This document shows positions 48,084 to 58,139 of a stretch of 64,000 nt of DNA, piece by piece. The position numbers were made by a program, and so were the translations under genes. The DNA is from Methanobrevibacter sp. Its GTDB lineage: Archaea > Methanobacteriota > Methanobacteria > Methanobacteriales > Methanobacteriaceae. The notes below the pieces were generated by a model that searched no databases, was not told the DNA's origin, and saw only the letters and a program-made list of their open reading frames with translations. Every line of letters begins with the position of its first letter. Position 1 is the first letter of the stretch. Location: positions 48,681 through 112,680 of the forward strand of contig NZ_JAUNXR010000005.1 of the NCBI RefSeq assembly GCF_030539665.1, given 5' to 3'.

Positions 48084-48521
48084 ATGGATAAGAATGAAAA
48101 AGTTAAAATAAAAATATTGGACGTAAGTGAAATTCCTGATAAAACAGAGGATAAGATTGACGTGTCCGAAAATGAAGAGTTCTTTGAAGATGAAATTATT
48201 GAAGAGGAAAATTTTGAAGATGAAGATGAGTGTTCAAACAATGGTTATTCTGAACTTAAGGATGATATCAAACAGCATTTAAGGGATTTGTCCTCAAATT
48301 GGGATCTTGATTTGGATGATGTTAAGTGTAGGGCAAAAGAAAGAAAGGGTGAAATCAAAAACATCCTTGTAGATAATACTGATAGGCTTGAAAAATTTTC
48401 AGATTTGGGCAGAAACCTTGCAGATGATATTTTTTATGGAACTATGGATGTTTATAATAGGGCAAAGTATAATCGTAACAGGAATGAGGGTCGTGAAATA
48501 AGGGTTGATAAAAAAGAGTAG
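48084..48521 (+). CDS. Acidic protein of unknown function
   Basis: A 145-residue soluble protein whose first half is strongly acidic (EEFFEDEIIEEENFEDEDE) and second half helical with mixed charge, ending YNRNRNEGREIRVDKKE. It follows uvrC by 12 bases with GGAG just before, and ATG 48084 has better spacing than ATG 48075. I do not recognise the family. The acidic stretch resembles in composition the insert of the nearby giant helicase, but no sequence link is claimed. Confidence 0.7.
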   Translation: MDKNEKVKIKILDVSEIPDKTEDKIDVSENEEFFEDEIIEEENFEDEDECSNNGYSELKDDIKQHLRDLSSNWDLDLDDVKCRAKERKGEIKNILVDNTDRLEKFSDLGRNLADDIFYGTMDVYNRAKYNRNRNEGREIRVDKKE

Positions 48522-48917
48522 AGTTATTTATTTTTGTTTTTTATTGCTATAATCTATTCATTTTTATTTATCAACTTTCTTTATTTATTTTTTAATTTAA
48601 TAATTTGTATTTTATATGTATTATTTATTTTAATCTATTTCCAATGATTTTTATTGATTTAATCAATTTTATTATTCTTTCTTTGAAATTATTTGATTTT
48701 CATGGAATTTTTATTTTTAGTTTAAGTTATAAGTTAAAATTAATAAGCTATAATTTCTTTATTTTTAAATTATAAAGCTATTTTTTATTAACTAATCTAT
48801 TGCTTCTTAATTTTTTAAGTATAAAGAAAAAAAGGCATTTTTAAGCCGATTTTTCATTAACTTTAAATATGATAATATAAAAAAAGTTGTTATAACAAAA
48901 GATAATTTGGTGTAATA
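48522..48917. other. 396-base spacer, T-rich, with an AT-rich inverted repeat
   Basis: Mostly T-rich sequence without a reading frame. An imperfect inverted repeat, AAGCTATAATTT (48745-48756) and AAATTATAAAGCT (48767-48779), may be a terminator or part of a leader. A TTTAAATAT box near 48862 is a candidate promoter for the zinc-ribbon gene. Confidence 0.4.
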
Positions 48918-49451
48918 ATGGTAAGATGTCCTCGATGTGGTTATGAAAATGATATTTCTGATATATACTGTAGAAATTGCACATATCCACTTCAAGATCC
49001 CAATACAAATTACGGGTCTAGAAGAAAGAGAGACAAAAGTTGGAATATAGGTACTGGAAAAAAGATATTAATTGTGATTGGAATTATTATAATTGCATTT
49101 TTATTGTTCTCCATGGTTTATAACATGACAAAACCAACACCACAATCATCGTTAAATGTAGTTACAGACAATGAGAGCATAGGTGATAATTCATACTATC
49201 CTTATCAGGTAAACATTGTTTGTGATGGTAGTTGGGCAGGTCAAGCAGGAGAACCGAATCACATAAATTATATTTCAGGCACTGGAAATAAAACAATAAG
49301 GCTGGATTGTGCTTCATGGGATAACGTAACAGTTTCCATAGAAAAAGTATCCGGAAGTTTGCCTTTAAAAGTTCAATTGCTTAGAAACGGAAAAGTAATA
49401 GCTGAAAATTCAACTGATGCTACCGGAACCGCAGTAGTATTAAATAAATAA
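48918..49451 (+). CDS. Zinc-ribbon, single-helix membrane protein with outer domain
   Basis: A 177-residue protein in three parts: an N-terminal zinc ribbon (CPRCG at 4-8 and CRNC at about 18-21), one membrane helix (about 50-70) and an outer domain of about 105 residues with strand-like repeats (VNIVCDGSWAGQAGE, IRLDCASWDNVTVSIEK). The outer domain has two cysteines that might form a disulfide. Related layouts are common in Methanobrevibacter and probably link a cytoplasmic metal-binding head to a surface sensor or binder; this is inference. Confidence 0.78.
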   Translation: MVRCPRCGYENDISDIYCRNCTYPLQDPNTNYGSRRKRDKSWNIGTGKKILIVIGIIIIAFLLFSMVYNMTKPTPQSSLNVVTDNESIGDNSYYPYQVNIVCDGSWAGQAGEPNHINYISGTGNKTIRLDCASWDNVTVSIEKVSGSLPLKVQLLRNGKVIAENSTDATGTAVVLNK

Positions 49452-49462
49452 AAAAATAAGTA

Positions 49463-49490
49463 TAATAGCTTTTTTTTTTATTGGCTATTA
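49463..49490. terminator. Bidirectional terminator between convergent genes
   Basis: TAATAGC and GCTATTA (7 bases each, perfect complement) flank a T-run of about ten bases, placed between two converging genes. It can form a stem and also supplies the T-run signal. Confidence 0.55.
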
Positions 49491-49786
49491 TCGATTTTGG
49501 ATATTTCTTTTTCAAATAAGTCAATTAACTCTTCAGTCTTATATATTCTAATTTCTTGCTCTTCTTTAGGTTTAAAAAGAGATATGAATAATGTTAGGTC
49601 GTTACATAATTGTTCATATTTGATATTGATGGTATTAAAGTTAGATAAGAGATTGACTAGTGTGTTGTAGTCCATATCTTCATTTTCTTTAATAACGGTT
49701 TCCATATGTGCAAATTGGGTTTCCATGAGGAGCTTATCATTTCCAATCTTATCTAAATATTCATTTATTTTTGATTCACAATTCAT
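49478..49786 (-). CDS. Small coiled-coil hypothetical protein
   Basis: A 102-residue, mostly helical acidic protein. GTGAT lies just before ATG 49784-49786, which is preferred to the upstream GTG. It has heptad-like leucine and isoleucine spacing (KINEYLDKIGNDKLLMET) that suggests a coiled coil. I do not recognise the family. It is divergent from atwA, with 82 bases between the two starts. Confidence 0.7.
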   Translation of the reverse strand: MNCESKINEYLDKIGNDKLLMETQFAHMETVIKENEDMDYNTLVNLLSNFNTINIKYEQLCNDLTLFISLFKPKEEQEIRIYKTEELIDLFEKEISKIDNSQ

Positions 49787-49868
49787 TTTAATCACTTATT
49801 TTATTATTTAACATGCAAATAAATATATATTCTTATTAATATAACATTACTTTAAAAGGGGCATGATT

Positions 49869-51572
49869 ATGATAAAAGTAGAAAATGTAAGTAAGATTTA
49901 TAAGTTAGATGACGGTAACGAAATCACCGCTTTGGATGATGTTAGCTTTGAAGTAAAAGATGGTGAAATTCTTGGAATAATCGGTAAAAGTGGATCTGGA
50001 AAAACTACACTTTTAAGAGCTTTGCGTGGTGTAGAGCGTATTAGTTCAGGCAGTATTACAATTGGTGATGTTACTGTAGATTCTAAATCATCCCAATATT
50101 ATTATAACATGCTTAAAAAGGAAACTGCAATTCATCTTCAAAGATCTTTTGGTTTATGGCCAGAAACAGTACGTGAAAATGTTTTGAGAAAGTTATATGC
50201 TCGTGAATATGAAGATGAGGCAGGAACTGATTTTGATTTGGCTGAAAGTGAATTTGGAGAGGAAGCAGATAAGATTATTGAATTAGTATCTCTTTCCCAC
50301 AAATCAGGACATTATGCCTCTGTATTAAGTGGTGGTGAAAAACAGAGACTCATTATCGCTCGTCAACTTGCAAAACAACCTAAGGTATTGCTTTTAGATG
50401 AGCCAGCTACTATGGCATGTCCTAAAACTAAACAAGAAATATTGTCAGCTATTAAAAGGATTAATGAGGAGTTGAATATTACAGTTGTTGTAGTATCACA
50501 CCTTCCAGATATTCAAAAATACTTGGCAGACAGGGTCATTCTTCTTGAGGACGGTAAAATAAAAGAAGAGGGAGATCCGATTAAAATAACCGATGATTTC
50601 ATGTCTGAAATGGAACCTATTGTTGATATTGAAAATATAGCTACTGATGAAGATGTTATTGATGTTCAGGATGTTTATAAAAGATTCTATCTTTTAACTG
50701 GTGGGGAAGTATTGAATGTGGATGACATTAATTTCAAGGTTAAAAAAGAGAATATCCTGAGCTTGATAGGTCCTAGTGGAGCTGGAAAAACAGTTCTTTT
50801 AAGGTTGTTAGGCGGTCTTGACTATCCGGATAAAGGTAACATTTACTATAAGGTTGATGGTGAATGGCACGATATAGACATTCCAGGTATGGGAAGAATG
50901 GCTGTAAGAAGTAAATTGGGATTCATGCATCAGGAATTTGCTTTAAACCATTACGCTACTGTTTTGAATCAATTGGCCGTAAGATTGGGTTATAAAAATC
51001 ACAATATTGTAAAGGAGGCTAAGGAAAGAGCTAAAAGATTGGGTTTAGGTGATGAATTGTTGGATTCTCTTTATTTATTAACAGATTTGCCTGAACAAGA
51101 AGCAAAGTCACGTCTGCAGCAAGTGGGATTAATGCCGGACATATTGAATGATTTGTTCCCGAAATTCCCTGAAACTGCAACTCGTGAAGCTGTGGAAGAT
51201 ATCTTCGAAAGTCTTGATTTGCCTTTGGATGTACTTTACAGAAAATCATATGAACTTTCAGGTGGTCAAAAGGTAAGGGTAATGCTTGCTTTAATTTTGA
51301 TTTCTAAACCTGAATTCTTATTGTTGGATGAACCGTTTGGAGATTTGGATCCTATTACCTTAAGAACAGTTACCAACTCTCTTAAAAAGATATCCAAGAA
51401 ATATGAGATTACCATTGTAATGATTTCTCATAACACTGATTTCATTAAGGAATTAAGTAATAGGGCAATATTCATGGACGACGGTAAAATCAAGGACGAC
51501 AGTACAGATGTTGATAAAATAGTAAATGATTTTATTGGCTATTGTGACGCTAGCTATCTTTTGGGGGAGTAG
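49869..51572 (+). CDS. atwA: Methyl-coenzyme M reductase activation component A2
   Basis: AtwA is the ATPase of the complex that reductively activates methyl-coenzyme M reductase. The 567-residue protein is two fused ABC ATPases. The first has GKSGSGKT near 38-45, LSGGEKQRLIIARQL, and LLLDEPATMACP; the second has GPSGAGKT near 300, LSGGQKVRVMLALIL and LLLDEPFGDLDP. The arrangement and the ALDDVSFEV opening match the methanogen family (TIGR03269). ATG 49869 has GGGG 7 bases upstream. The next gene, a universal stress protein, follows at 3 bases. Confidence 0.95.
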   Translation: MIKVENVSKIYKLDDGNEITALDDVSFEVKDGEILGIIGKSGSGKTTLLRALRGVERISSGSITIGDVTVDSKSSQYYYNMLKKETAIHLQRSFGLWPETVRENVLRKLYAREYEDEAGTDFDLAESEFGEEADKIIELVSLSHKSGHYASVLSGGEKQRLIIARQLAKQPKVLLLDEPATMACPKTKQEILSAIKRINEELNITVVVVSHLPDIQKYLADRVILLEDGKIKEEGDPIKITDDFMSEMEPIVDIENIATDEDVIDVQDVYKRFYLLTGGEVLNVDDINFKVKKENILSLIGPSGAGKTVLLRLLGGLDYPDKGNIYYKVDGEWHDIDIPGMGRMAVRSKLGFMHQEFALNHYATVLNQLAVRLGYKNHNIVKEAKERAKRLGLGDELLDSLYLLTDLPEQEAKSRLQQVGLMPDILNDLFPKFPETATREAVEDIFESLDLPLDVLYRKSYELSGGQKVRVMLALILISKPEFLLLDEPFGDLDPITLRTVTNSLKKISKKYEITIVMISHNTDFIKELSNRAIFMDDGKIKDDSTDVDKIVNDFIGYCDASYLLGE

Positions 51573-51575
51573 TCG

Positions 51576-51983
51576 ATGTTTGATACCATAATGGTTCCTG
51601 TTGACGGTTCTAAGTATAGTGACAAGGCTATTGATTATGCAATAGCTATTGCGGAAAAGTTCAACTCCAAAATAGTTGCTGTTCATGTTTTGAAAGAATT
51701 TTCAGCTAATAGCTATGACAATGAGGAAGATAAAGGTGATGATCTTCTTGGTAAAGTCACGGAAAAGGCCAATAATGCAGGTGTCAGTACAATTGAACAT
51801 TTAATTACTGGCGATCCTTTAAGGGATATGGCTACCATTGTTCGTAAAACCCGTGCAGATTTGGTAATTATGCATGCTTTCGGTTCAGATACATTTGATG
51901 ATGATTTAAATGAAAATCAGATTGGCAGTGTCTCAGAAAGAGTTATTAGAACCGGAAATGTTCCGGTTTTACTTATAAAATGA
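51576..51983 (+). CDS. Universal stress protein (UspA family)
   Basis: A 135-residue UspA-fold protein. It has the opening MVPVDGSKYSDKAIDYAI, the middle IEHLITGDPLRDMATIV, and the ATP-binding G-x2-G-x9-G-(S/T) region near residues 105-125, here in the form HAFGSDTF and IGSVSERVIRTGNVPVLL. It is 3 bases after atwA, with GGGGG before the ATG, so it is likely co-transcribed. The ligand and partner are unknown. Confidence 0.92.
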   Translation: MFDTIMVPVDGSKYSDKAIDYAIAIAEKFNSKIVAVHVLKEFSANSYDNEEDKGDDLLGKVTEKANNAGVSTIEHLITGDPLRDMATIVRKTRADLVIMHAFGSDTFDDDLNENQIGSVSERVIRTGNVPVLLIK

Positions 51984-52016
51984 ATTTTTTTTCATTAAAT
52001 AGCTATTAAAGCTTTA

Positions 52017-52027
52017 TTTTTTTTTTT
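52017..52027 (+). terminator. T-run terminator after the usp gene
   Basis: A T-run of about eleven bases, 33 bases after the stop, in the 143-base spacer before the ferredoxin gene. Confidence 0.5.
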
Positions 52028-52126
52028 ATTTTTTCTATTTTTATCTTTTAATATATAATTTTAAATATAATGTAAAACTAATAATTCATAATAGAAATAT
52101 TTTATAATTATTTAGGAGTATTTACT

Positions 52127-52294
52127 ATGATTGTTAAAGATTGGTGCTCATTTTGTGGTGAATGTGCAGGTGTTTGCCCTAGAAATTTAATTGAAGTTAA
52201 AGAATATAGTTTAGTCTTTAATGATGAAGATTGTAGAGAATGTGATACATGTGTTAAGGCTTGCCCTATTGACGCATTAGAAAAAGAGGAATAA
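52127..52294 (+). CDS. Ferredoxin, two 4Fe-4S clusters
   Basis: A 55-residue ferredoxin. The first motif is C7-x2-C10-x2-C13-x3-C17-P and the second is C36-x2-C39-x2-C42-x3-C46-P, as in clostridial-type ferredoxins. GGAG precedes the ATG by 8 bases. It lies 11 bases before a geranylgeranyl reductase, which needs a low-potential electron donor, so it is probably that enzyme's dedicated donor. Confidence 0.95.
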   Translation: MIVKDWCSFCGECAGVCPRNLIEVKEYSLVFNDEDCRECDTCVKACPIDALEKEE

Positions 52295-52305
52295 GGAGAG
52301 ATTTT

Positions 52306-53487
52306 ATGATTGAAACTGATGTATTGGTTATAGGTGCTGGGCCTGCTGGTTCAACTGCAGCAAGATATGCTGCTCTAGGTGGAGCAGATGTTATTTTGAT
52401 GGATAAAAAATCTGAAATAGGTTCTCCTAAAAGATGTGCTGAAGGAGTATCTAAAAAAGGACTTGCAAAAGTTGGTGTAGATTTAAATCCACGCTGGATT
52501 ACAAAAGAAATTGATGGTATAAGATTAGTTTCACCAAATGGGACTGATGTTTGGTTAACTCAAGAGGAAATCGAATTGCCTGAAGCAGGTTATATTTTAG
52601 AAAGAAAAGTATTTGATAAATACATGGCAATGGATGCAGCTCGTGCCGGAGCTAAAATTAAAGTAAAAACCTTAGCGACAGGTCTTGAAAAAGTTGATGA
52701 TGGTTATATTGTCCATACTGAATCAATGGGTAAAAAAGAAGACATTAAAGCCAAAATCGTTATTGGTGCTGACGGTCCTGAATGTCATGTTGCAAGATGG
52801 GCTGGAATGAAACCTACCACTAAAGCGAAAGAGATGGAATCAGGTATTCAATATGAAATGGTTGGTGTTGAATTTGAAAGGGAAGGAGTAATTGAATTCT
52901 ATTTCGGTAGCGTAGCTCCTGGTGGATATGTATGGATTTTCCCTAAAGGTGATGATATTGCTAATGTGGGTTTGGCAGTTCTTGCACATAAGGCAGATAA
53001 ACCAGCTATTGAATATTTGGATGAGTTTATTGAAAATTGTCCTTACACTAAAAACGCACAGCCTGTTGAATTAAATGTAGGTGGGGATCCTGTTGGCGGA
53101 ATGCCTAAAAAGATGTATGATGACAACCTTTTAATCTGTGGAGATGCTGCAGGTCAGGTTAATCCATTAACCGGTGGAGGAATTATCAGCGGAATGACTG
53201 GTGGAATGTATGCTGGTCAGGTAGCTGCTGAAGCTATTGAAGCTGGTGACTGCTCTAAAAAATTCCTTAAAGAGTATGATAAAAGAGCTCGTGATGACTT
53301 AAAACATGAAATTGACAAATATAAGAAAGTTCAAGAGTATATGTTAACTTTAGATGATGCTGAACTTGATAATATCGCGGAAGCTTTCCAAGATGTAAAC
53401 TTTGAACAAATTTCTACTACAGAGCTTGTTAAAAGTTTAATCAAAGTATCTCCTAAGGCATTACTTAAATTAGGTAAATTATTATAG
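52306..53487 (+). CDS. Digeranylgeranylglycerophospholipid reductase (GGR family)
   Basis: A 393-residue FAD-dependent reductase that saturates the double bonds of archaeal membrane lipids. The FAD-binding Rossmann motif GAGPAGSTAARYAA is at residues 8-21, followed by GSPKRCAEGVS (the conserved Cys region) near 42-52. The second dinucleotide motif GADGPECHVARWAG lies near 151-164 and the C-terminal CGDAAGQVNPLTGGGI near 277-292. The immediately upstream ferredoxin and GGAGAG ribosome binding site support joint expression. Confidence 0.95.
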   Translation: MIETDVLVIGAGPAGSTAARYAALGGADVILMDKKSEIGSPKRCAEGVSKKGLAKVGVDLNPRWITKEIDGIRLVSPNGTDVWLTQEEIELPEAGYILERKVFDKYMAMDAARAGAKIKVKTLATGLEKVDDGYIVHTESMGKKEDIKAKIVIGADGPECHVARWAGMKPTTKAKEMESGIQYEMVGVEFEREGVIEFYFGSVAPGGYVWIFPKGDDIANVGLAVLAHKADKPAIEYLDEFIENCPYTKNAQPVELNVGGDPVGGMPKKMYDDNLLICGDAAGQVNPLTGGGIISGMTGGMYAGQVAAEAIEAGDCSKKFLKEYDKRARDDLKHEIDKYKKVQEYMLTLDDAELDNIAEAFQDVNFEQISTTELVKSLIKVSPKALLKLGKLL

Positions 53488-53498
53488 GTGATTTATTA

Positions 53499-54467
53499 AT
53501 GATTTTGGTAACTGGTGGAGCCGGTTATATTGGTTCTCACACTAATAAGGCTTTGAATAAATCAGGTTATGATACTGTTGTATTGGATAATCTTGTAAAT
53601 GGCTATGAAGAATTTGTTAAGTGGGGAGAATTTGTCAACAATAGCATTGGTAGTTCTGACATTCGTGAAATATTTGAACAATATGATATTGACGCTGTAA
53701 TGCACTTTGCTGGCTTTACTTCAGTTGCAGAATCTATTCAACAACCACAAATGTATTTAAAAAATAATTATAAAAATACCTTAAATCTTTTGCAGTTAAT
53801 GAGGGAATTTGATGTGGACAAACTAATTTTTTCATCAACTGCAGCTGTATATGGGAATCCAACAAAGGTTCCAATTACAGAAAATCAGGATTTAAAACCA
53901 ATCAATCCTTATGGCCATTCTAAATTCATTACTGAAAAGGCTCTTGAAAGAGAGGCTGAAAAGGGTGATTTTAATTATGTTTCATTAAGATATTTCAATG
54001 CTGCAGGATGTGATTTCGATTGTGAAATTGGTGAACTTCACAATCCTGAAACCCATCTTATCCCTTTGATATTGGATGCGGCTAGTGGAATTAGGGATAA
54101 TATTTCTATTTATGGGGACGATTACGATACTCCTGATGGAACATGCATTAGAGATTATATTCATGTAAACGACTTGGCTGACGCTCACATTAAAGCATAT
54201 GAATATTTGAAGGAAGGAAACGATTCGGATGTATTTAATTTAGGAAATGGTCAAGGATATTCAGTTAAAGAAGTCATCGACACTTCTAAAAAGGTCACTG
54301 GAAAGGACTTTTCTGTTAATATAGGTAATCGTAGAGAAGGTGACCCTGAAATATTGGTTGCAGATTCTTCTAAAATTAAAGATAAACTGGGATGGAAACC
54401 TAAACACGATTTGGAGACAATTATTGATTCTGCTTGGAATTGGCATAAAAAAATCAATGGAATTTAG
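53499..54467 (+). CDS. galE: UDP-glucose 4-epimerase
   Basis: Interconverts UDP-glucose and UDP-galactose with bound NAD+, for surface glycans. The Rossmann motif GGAGYIGSH is at about 6-14. The catalytic triad is visible as SSTAAVYG (Thr/Ser near 118) and YGHSKFITE (Y-x3-K, near 142-146). The 322-residue length is standard. It is 11 bases after the geranylgeranyl reductase. GalU at 17 kb can make its substrate. Confidence 0.95.
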   Translation: MILVTGGAGYIGSHTNKALNKSGYDTVVLDNLVNGYEEFVKWGEFVNNSIGSSDIREIFEQYDIDAVMHFAGFTSVAESIQQPQMYLKNNYKNTLNLLQLMREFDVDKLIFSSTAAVYGNPTKVPITENQDLKPINPYGHSKFITEKALEREAEKGDFNYVSLRYFNAAGCDFDCEIGELHNPETHLIPLILDAASGIRDNISIYGDDYDTPDGTCIRDYIHVNDLADAHIKAYEYLKEGNDSDVFNLGNGQGYSVKEVIDTSKKVTGKDFSVNIGNRREGDPEILVADSSKIKDKLGWKPKHDLETIIDSAWNWHKKINGI

Positions 54468-54472
54468 ATAAT

Positions 54473-55396
54473 ATGAATATTGATAATTCTTCTGTAAGTA
54501 AGGTGGATGTTAGATTGATTGTTTCAGGTCCTGAAATGGCTGAACTCGTATCAAAATCCATTAACAATATTGACTTGGAAACGGATTATAATATTATTGT
54601 ATCATCAATTATCCCAACCACCGATTTGGAAATAGCTAAAAAAGTAGCGGATGGTGCAGATATCATATTGATTGGTGGTTCTGGCCATGATGAGACTTAC
54701 AATATTCTTTCTAATGAATTGAAAGACGATTATAATCATATAGGATTATTCAATTATAACAATATTATCGATGATCATAATAATTTCGATTATGGTTCTG
54801 CAAAAACCGAGATTCTAAATGCCATTATAAAAGCAGGTCTTACTTATTCTTTAAATATAGTTAATATTCACACGTTAGAAAACAAATTATTAAACTTAAC
54901 TAGAAAATACAATAACTTATTGGATGATTATAATCAGCTAATCGAAGAAAATAAGGTTATTAATCAGAGCAATATTGATTTGGAAGAGGAAATATCTAAT
55001 CTTGAAGATACTATTTCCAATTTAAAATCTAATTTCTCAACTTTCAAAGCACGTTTTGAAGATATTCATAAAAAAGATATCTTGGAAGTATTCAATCTAG
55101 AAAAACTTTGGCTAGAAATTTTTAAAGAAAAAATATCAAACGAAGATAAGGTAGTTTTAGCTACAAATAAATTTAAACCAGAGGATATTATTATTGGTCA
55201 GGGTTATATTGGTGCTAGAGATAAGCAATCTGCAATTGAATGGCTTAAAATCGTTAATACTAGTTTAATGCTTTTAGATAATGATTATGGTTCATTAAAA
55301 GATGAATTAGATGATATGAATCGTGAAGAAAATGTAGATTCTGAAAACAGTTCTGATTTCAACATTTCTGACAATATAACAAATTTTTTTGATTAA
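54473..55396 (+). CDS. Hypothetical protein with coiled-coil middle (Methanobacteriales-type)
   Basis: A 307-residue protein. The first 125 residues look like a small alpha/beta domain (VDVRLIVSGPEMAELV, then IILIGGSGHDE), residues about 130-200 form a long coiled coil, and the rest is mixed with an acidic, serine-rich tail. I do not recognise the family. It is 5 bases after galE and may share its transcript. The GGSGHDE motif may bind a phosphate or nucleotide, but this is a guess. Confidence 0.72.
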   Translation: MNIDNSSVSKVDVRLIVSGPEMAELVSKSINNIDLETDYNIIVSSIIPTTDLEIAKKVADGADIILIGGSGHDETYNILSNELKDDYNHIGLFNYNNIIDDHNNFDYGSAKTEILNAIIKAGLTYSLNIVNIHTLENKLLNLTRKYNNLLDDYNQLIEENKVINQSNIDLEEEISNLEDTISNLKSNFSTFKARFEDIHKKDILEVFNLEKLWLEIFKEKISNEDKVVLATNKFKPEDIIIGQGYIGARDKQSAIEWLKIVNTSLMLLDNDYGSLKDELDDMNREENVDSENSSDFNISDNITNFFD

Positions 55397-55459
55397 TAAT
55401 TATTTATAGTAGAATGAAGATAATAATTAATATCTATATAATTTGAAGGAAGTTTATAC

Positions 55460-56881
55460 ATGCATGGGGAATTGCAAGATAAATGTGGAGTAGTGGGAAT
55501 ACATTGTGAAGATACTTCAAAGGATGTTTCTCATTTTGTTTATTTTTGTTTATATGCGCTTCAGCATAGAGGTCAAGAGTCTGCAGGAATAGCTACTTAT
55601 AATCCGGATTCTGGATTAAACTATTACTGCGGTATGGGATTAATTACTGACGTTTTTAGAGATTATGAAATCAATAATCTTGTTGGTAATATGGGTATTG
55701 GTCATGTAAGATATTCTACTACAGGCCAGTCAAAACTTGAAAATTCACAACCTTTTGTTACAGATTTCGATGACGGATTTATAGCAATGGCTCATAATGG
55801 GGATATTGTAAACTCCGCAAGTTTAAGAGATGAATTGATAGAGGAAGGTTATGAATTTAAATCAAACACTGATTCTGAGGTTATATGTTATATGCTCAAA
55901 CAGGAGCATCACGACCATGGAAAGAATATTATAGATTCCATTGAAGCAGTTTCTAAAAGACTCGTAGGTTCTTATGCTTTAACCATTCTTGTAAATGGTA
56001 AATTGTATGCTGTTCGTGATCCTGCAGGTATGAAGCCTTTATGCATAGGTGAAAAGGACGGATCTTATATTGTAGCTTCAGAAACCGTTGCATTGGATGT
56101 TATTAACGCTAAGTTTATTCGTGATGTTGAAGCTGGAGAAGTTGTTTACTTTGAAAATAATGAAATCAATTCTCATATTTTAGAAATTACTAAACATACT
56201 CATTTAGCTCATTGTATGTTTGAATATGTATACTTTGCAAGGCCCGACAGTACAATTGACGGAATTAATGTGTATGAAACTAGATTGAATATTGGAAAAC
56301 AGCTTTATGAACAATTCCCAATTGATGCAGATGTTGTAATTCCTGTTCCTGACTCTTCAATTCCAGCAGCTATTGGTTATTCAAGAGTATCTGGAATTCC
56401 ATATGGTGAAGGTTTAATTAAAAATCGTTATGTTGGAAGGACTTTTATCATGCCAACACAGGAAGAGAGAGAGCTTGCAGTAAGACTTAAACTAAATCCT
56501 ATAAAAGATGCAATCAAAGGCAAGAAAATTATTTTGATTGACGACAGTATTGTTCGTGGGACCACTTCAAAATCTTTAATTGAACTTGTAAAAGAAGCGG
56601 AGCCTGCTGAAATTCACTTTTTAGTTGGATGTCCTCCAGTTATAGCTCCATGTTATTATGGTGTGGCTATGGCTACTAAAAAAGAATTAATTGCTGCAAA
56701 TTATACTGTGGAGGAAATAAGAGAACAACTTGACATTGATTCATTAGGTTACATTAGTTTGGAATCATTGGTAAAGGCTATTGGAATGCCTGCAGATGAT
56801 TTATGTTTGGGCTGTCTTAATGAATGTTACCCTACTGACCTTCCGGATGATATAGAAGCAGAAACTTATTATAAACCTTAG
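55460..56881 (+). CDS. purF: Amidophosphoribosyltransferase
   Basis: Transfers the amide of glutamine to PRPP, the first step of purine synthesis. The glutaminase nucleophile is Cys9 (KCGVVGI), so a short propeptide of 8 residues must be removed. [13 protein letters not shown] [12 protein letters not shown] follows near 80-91, and the PRPP site [16 protein letters not shown] near 356-371. The C-terminal [10 protein letters not shown] carries the cysteines of the 4Fe-4S cluster found in Bacillus-type PurF, fitting an oxygen-sensitive enzyme. The 473-residue length is normal. Confidence 0.97.
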   Translation: MHGELQDKCGVVGIHCEDTSKDVSHFVYFCLYALQHRGQESAGIATYNPDSGLNYYCGMGLITDVFRDYEINNLVGNMGIGHVRYSTTGQSKLENSQPFVTDFDDGFIAMAHNGDIVNSASLRDELIEEGYEFKSNTDSEVICYMLKQEHHDHGKNIIDSIEAVSKRLVGSYALTILVNGKLYAVRDPAGMKPLCIGEKDGSYIVASETVALDVINAKFIRDVEAGEVVYFENNEINSHILEITKHTHLAHCMFEYVYFARPDSTIDGINVYETRLNIGKQLYEQFPIDADVVIPVPDSSIPAAIGYSRVSGIPYGEGLIKNRYVGRTFIMPTQEERELAVRLKLNPIKDAIKGKKIILIDDSIVRGTTSKSLIELVKEAEPAEIHFLVGCPPVIAPCYYGVAMATKKELIAANYTVEEIREQLDIDSLGYISLESLVKAIGMPADDLCLGCLNECYPTDLPDDIEAETYYKP

Positions 56882-56888
56882 ATTTTTT

Positions 56889-58139
56889 ATGGTAGAATTA
56901 TTGTCTCCGGCAGGAAATTTCATAGCTTTGCGTTCCGTTCTTGAAAATGGTGCAGATGCTACATACATTGGTCTTGATGATTATAATATGAGGGCCAATG
57001 CAAACAATTTTTCTTTTGATGATCTTAAAGAGGTATCAAAAATAGCCAGAGAATATTCTGCTAAAACATATCTTTGCACTAACATCGTCCTAAATGAAAA
57101 TGACGCTGTTAAACTTCAAGAAAATTTGCCGTTGATTGCTGAAGCAGATATTGATGGCCTTATTTTATCGGATATTGGTTTGATTGAAGACACTGTTGAC
57201 AATGGGCTAGAAGCTCATATTAGTGTCCAGGAAAACATATCCAACTCTTTTACTTTAAAAACTCTTAAAAAATTAGGGGCTAAAAGAGCCATTCTTTCAA
57301 GAGAGCTTTCTTTAGATCAGATTAAAAAGATTACTGAAAATTCCCCTATCGAAACAGAAGTTTTTGTACATGGGGCAATGTGCATGGCGATTTCTGGAAG
57401 ATGTTTTTTAAGCAATGCGTTATATGGCAGAAGTGCAAATTGTGGGGACTGTCTACAGCCATGTCGTAAAAATTGGACTCTTTCATTTGATGAAGATTCT
57501 GAGGACAACGTTTCCAACATAACTGAAATTGATGATGAGTCTTTTGTTATTTCAAAATCTTATGACGGTTCTTATAGGACCAATTTCTTCTCACCAAAGG
57601 ATATGTGTATGATAGAGTATATTCCAGAACTTATCGATGCGGGAATTGCTAGTTTTAAAATTGAAGGTAGGGGAAGAAGCCCAGATTATGCGGCTAAGGT
57701 TACTGGAATTTACAGACAGGCAATCGACAGTTACTTGGAGGATTCAAATAACTACAGCACAGATTCTAAATGGGTGGATGAATTGTCTGAGGTATTTAAT
57801 CGAGGTTTCGATACGGGCTTTTACTTTAAAATACCATTTGAGAAAAGCGAAGACAATCAATCCAAATACATTAAAAAGGACATTGGCCGTGTTGTAAATT
57901 ATTATAATAAAGTTAAGGTAGCGGAACTTAAGATTCATGATGATTTGAAAATTGGAGATAAGATATTAATTCAAGGTACTACTACAGGTTCACGTGAACA
58001 CATTGTTGATTCTATGCAAATTGAAGGAGAAAACATTGAAGAAGCTCCGAAAGGATGCAATGTTGCTGTTGCACTTCCTTTTAAGGCACGTGAAAATGAT
58101 TTTTTATATAAATTGATTGAGAGGGATGTTAATGATTAA
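56889..58139 (+). CDS. Peptidase U32 family protein
   Basis: A 416-residue U32 family protein. The signature FKIEGRGRSPDYAAKVTGIY lies near residues 256-275, the Cys group CFLSN and CGDCLQPCRKNW near 175-198, and the opening ELLSPAGNFIALRSVLENGA is family-typical. Bacterial relatives act in collagenase-like or tRNA and ubiquinone hydroxylation roles; the archaeal function is unknown. It is 7 bases after purF, and its last 8 bases overlap the start of cfbC, so the two are translationally coupled. Confidence 0.9.
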   Translation: MVELLSPAGNFIALRSVLENGADATYIGLDDYNMRANANNFSFDDLKEVSKIAREYSAKTYLCTNIVLNENDAVKLQENLPLIAEADIDGLILSDIGLIEDTVDNGLEAHISVQENISNSFTLKTLKKLGAKRAILSRELSLDQIKKITENSPIETEVFVHGAMCMAISGRCFLSNALYGRSANCGDCLQPCRKNWTLSFDEDSEDNVSNITEIDDESFVISKSYDGSYRTNFFSPKDMCMIEYIPELIDAGIASFKIEGRGRSPDYAAKVTGIYRQAIDSYLEDSNNYSTDSKWVDELSEVFNRGFDTGFYFKIPFEKSEDNQSKYIKKDIGRVVNYYNKVKVAELKIHDDLKIGDKILIQGTTTGSREHIVDSMQIEGENIEEAPKGCNVAVALPFKARENDFLYKLIERDVND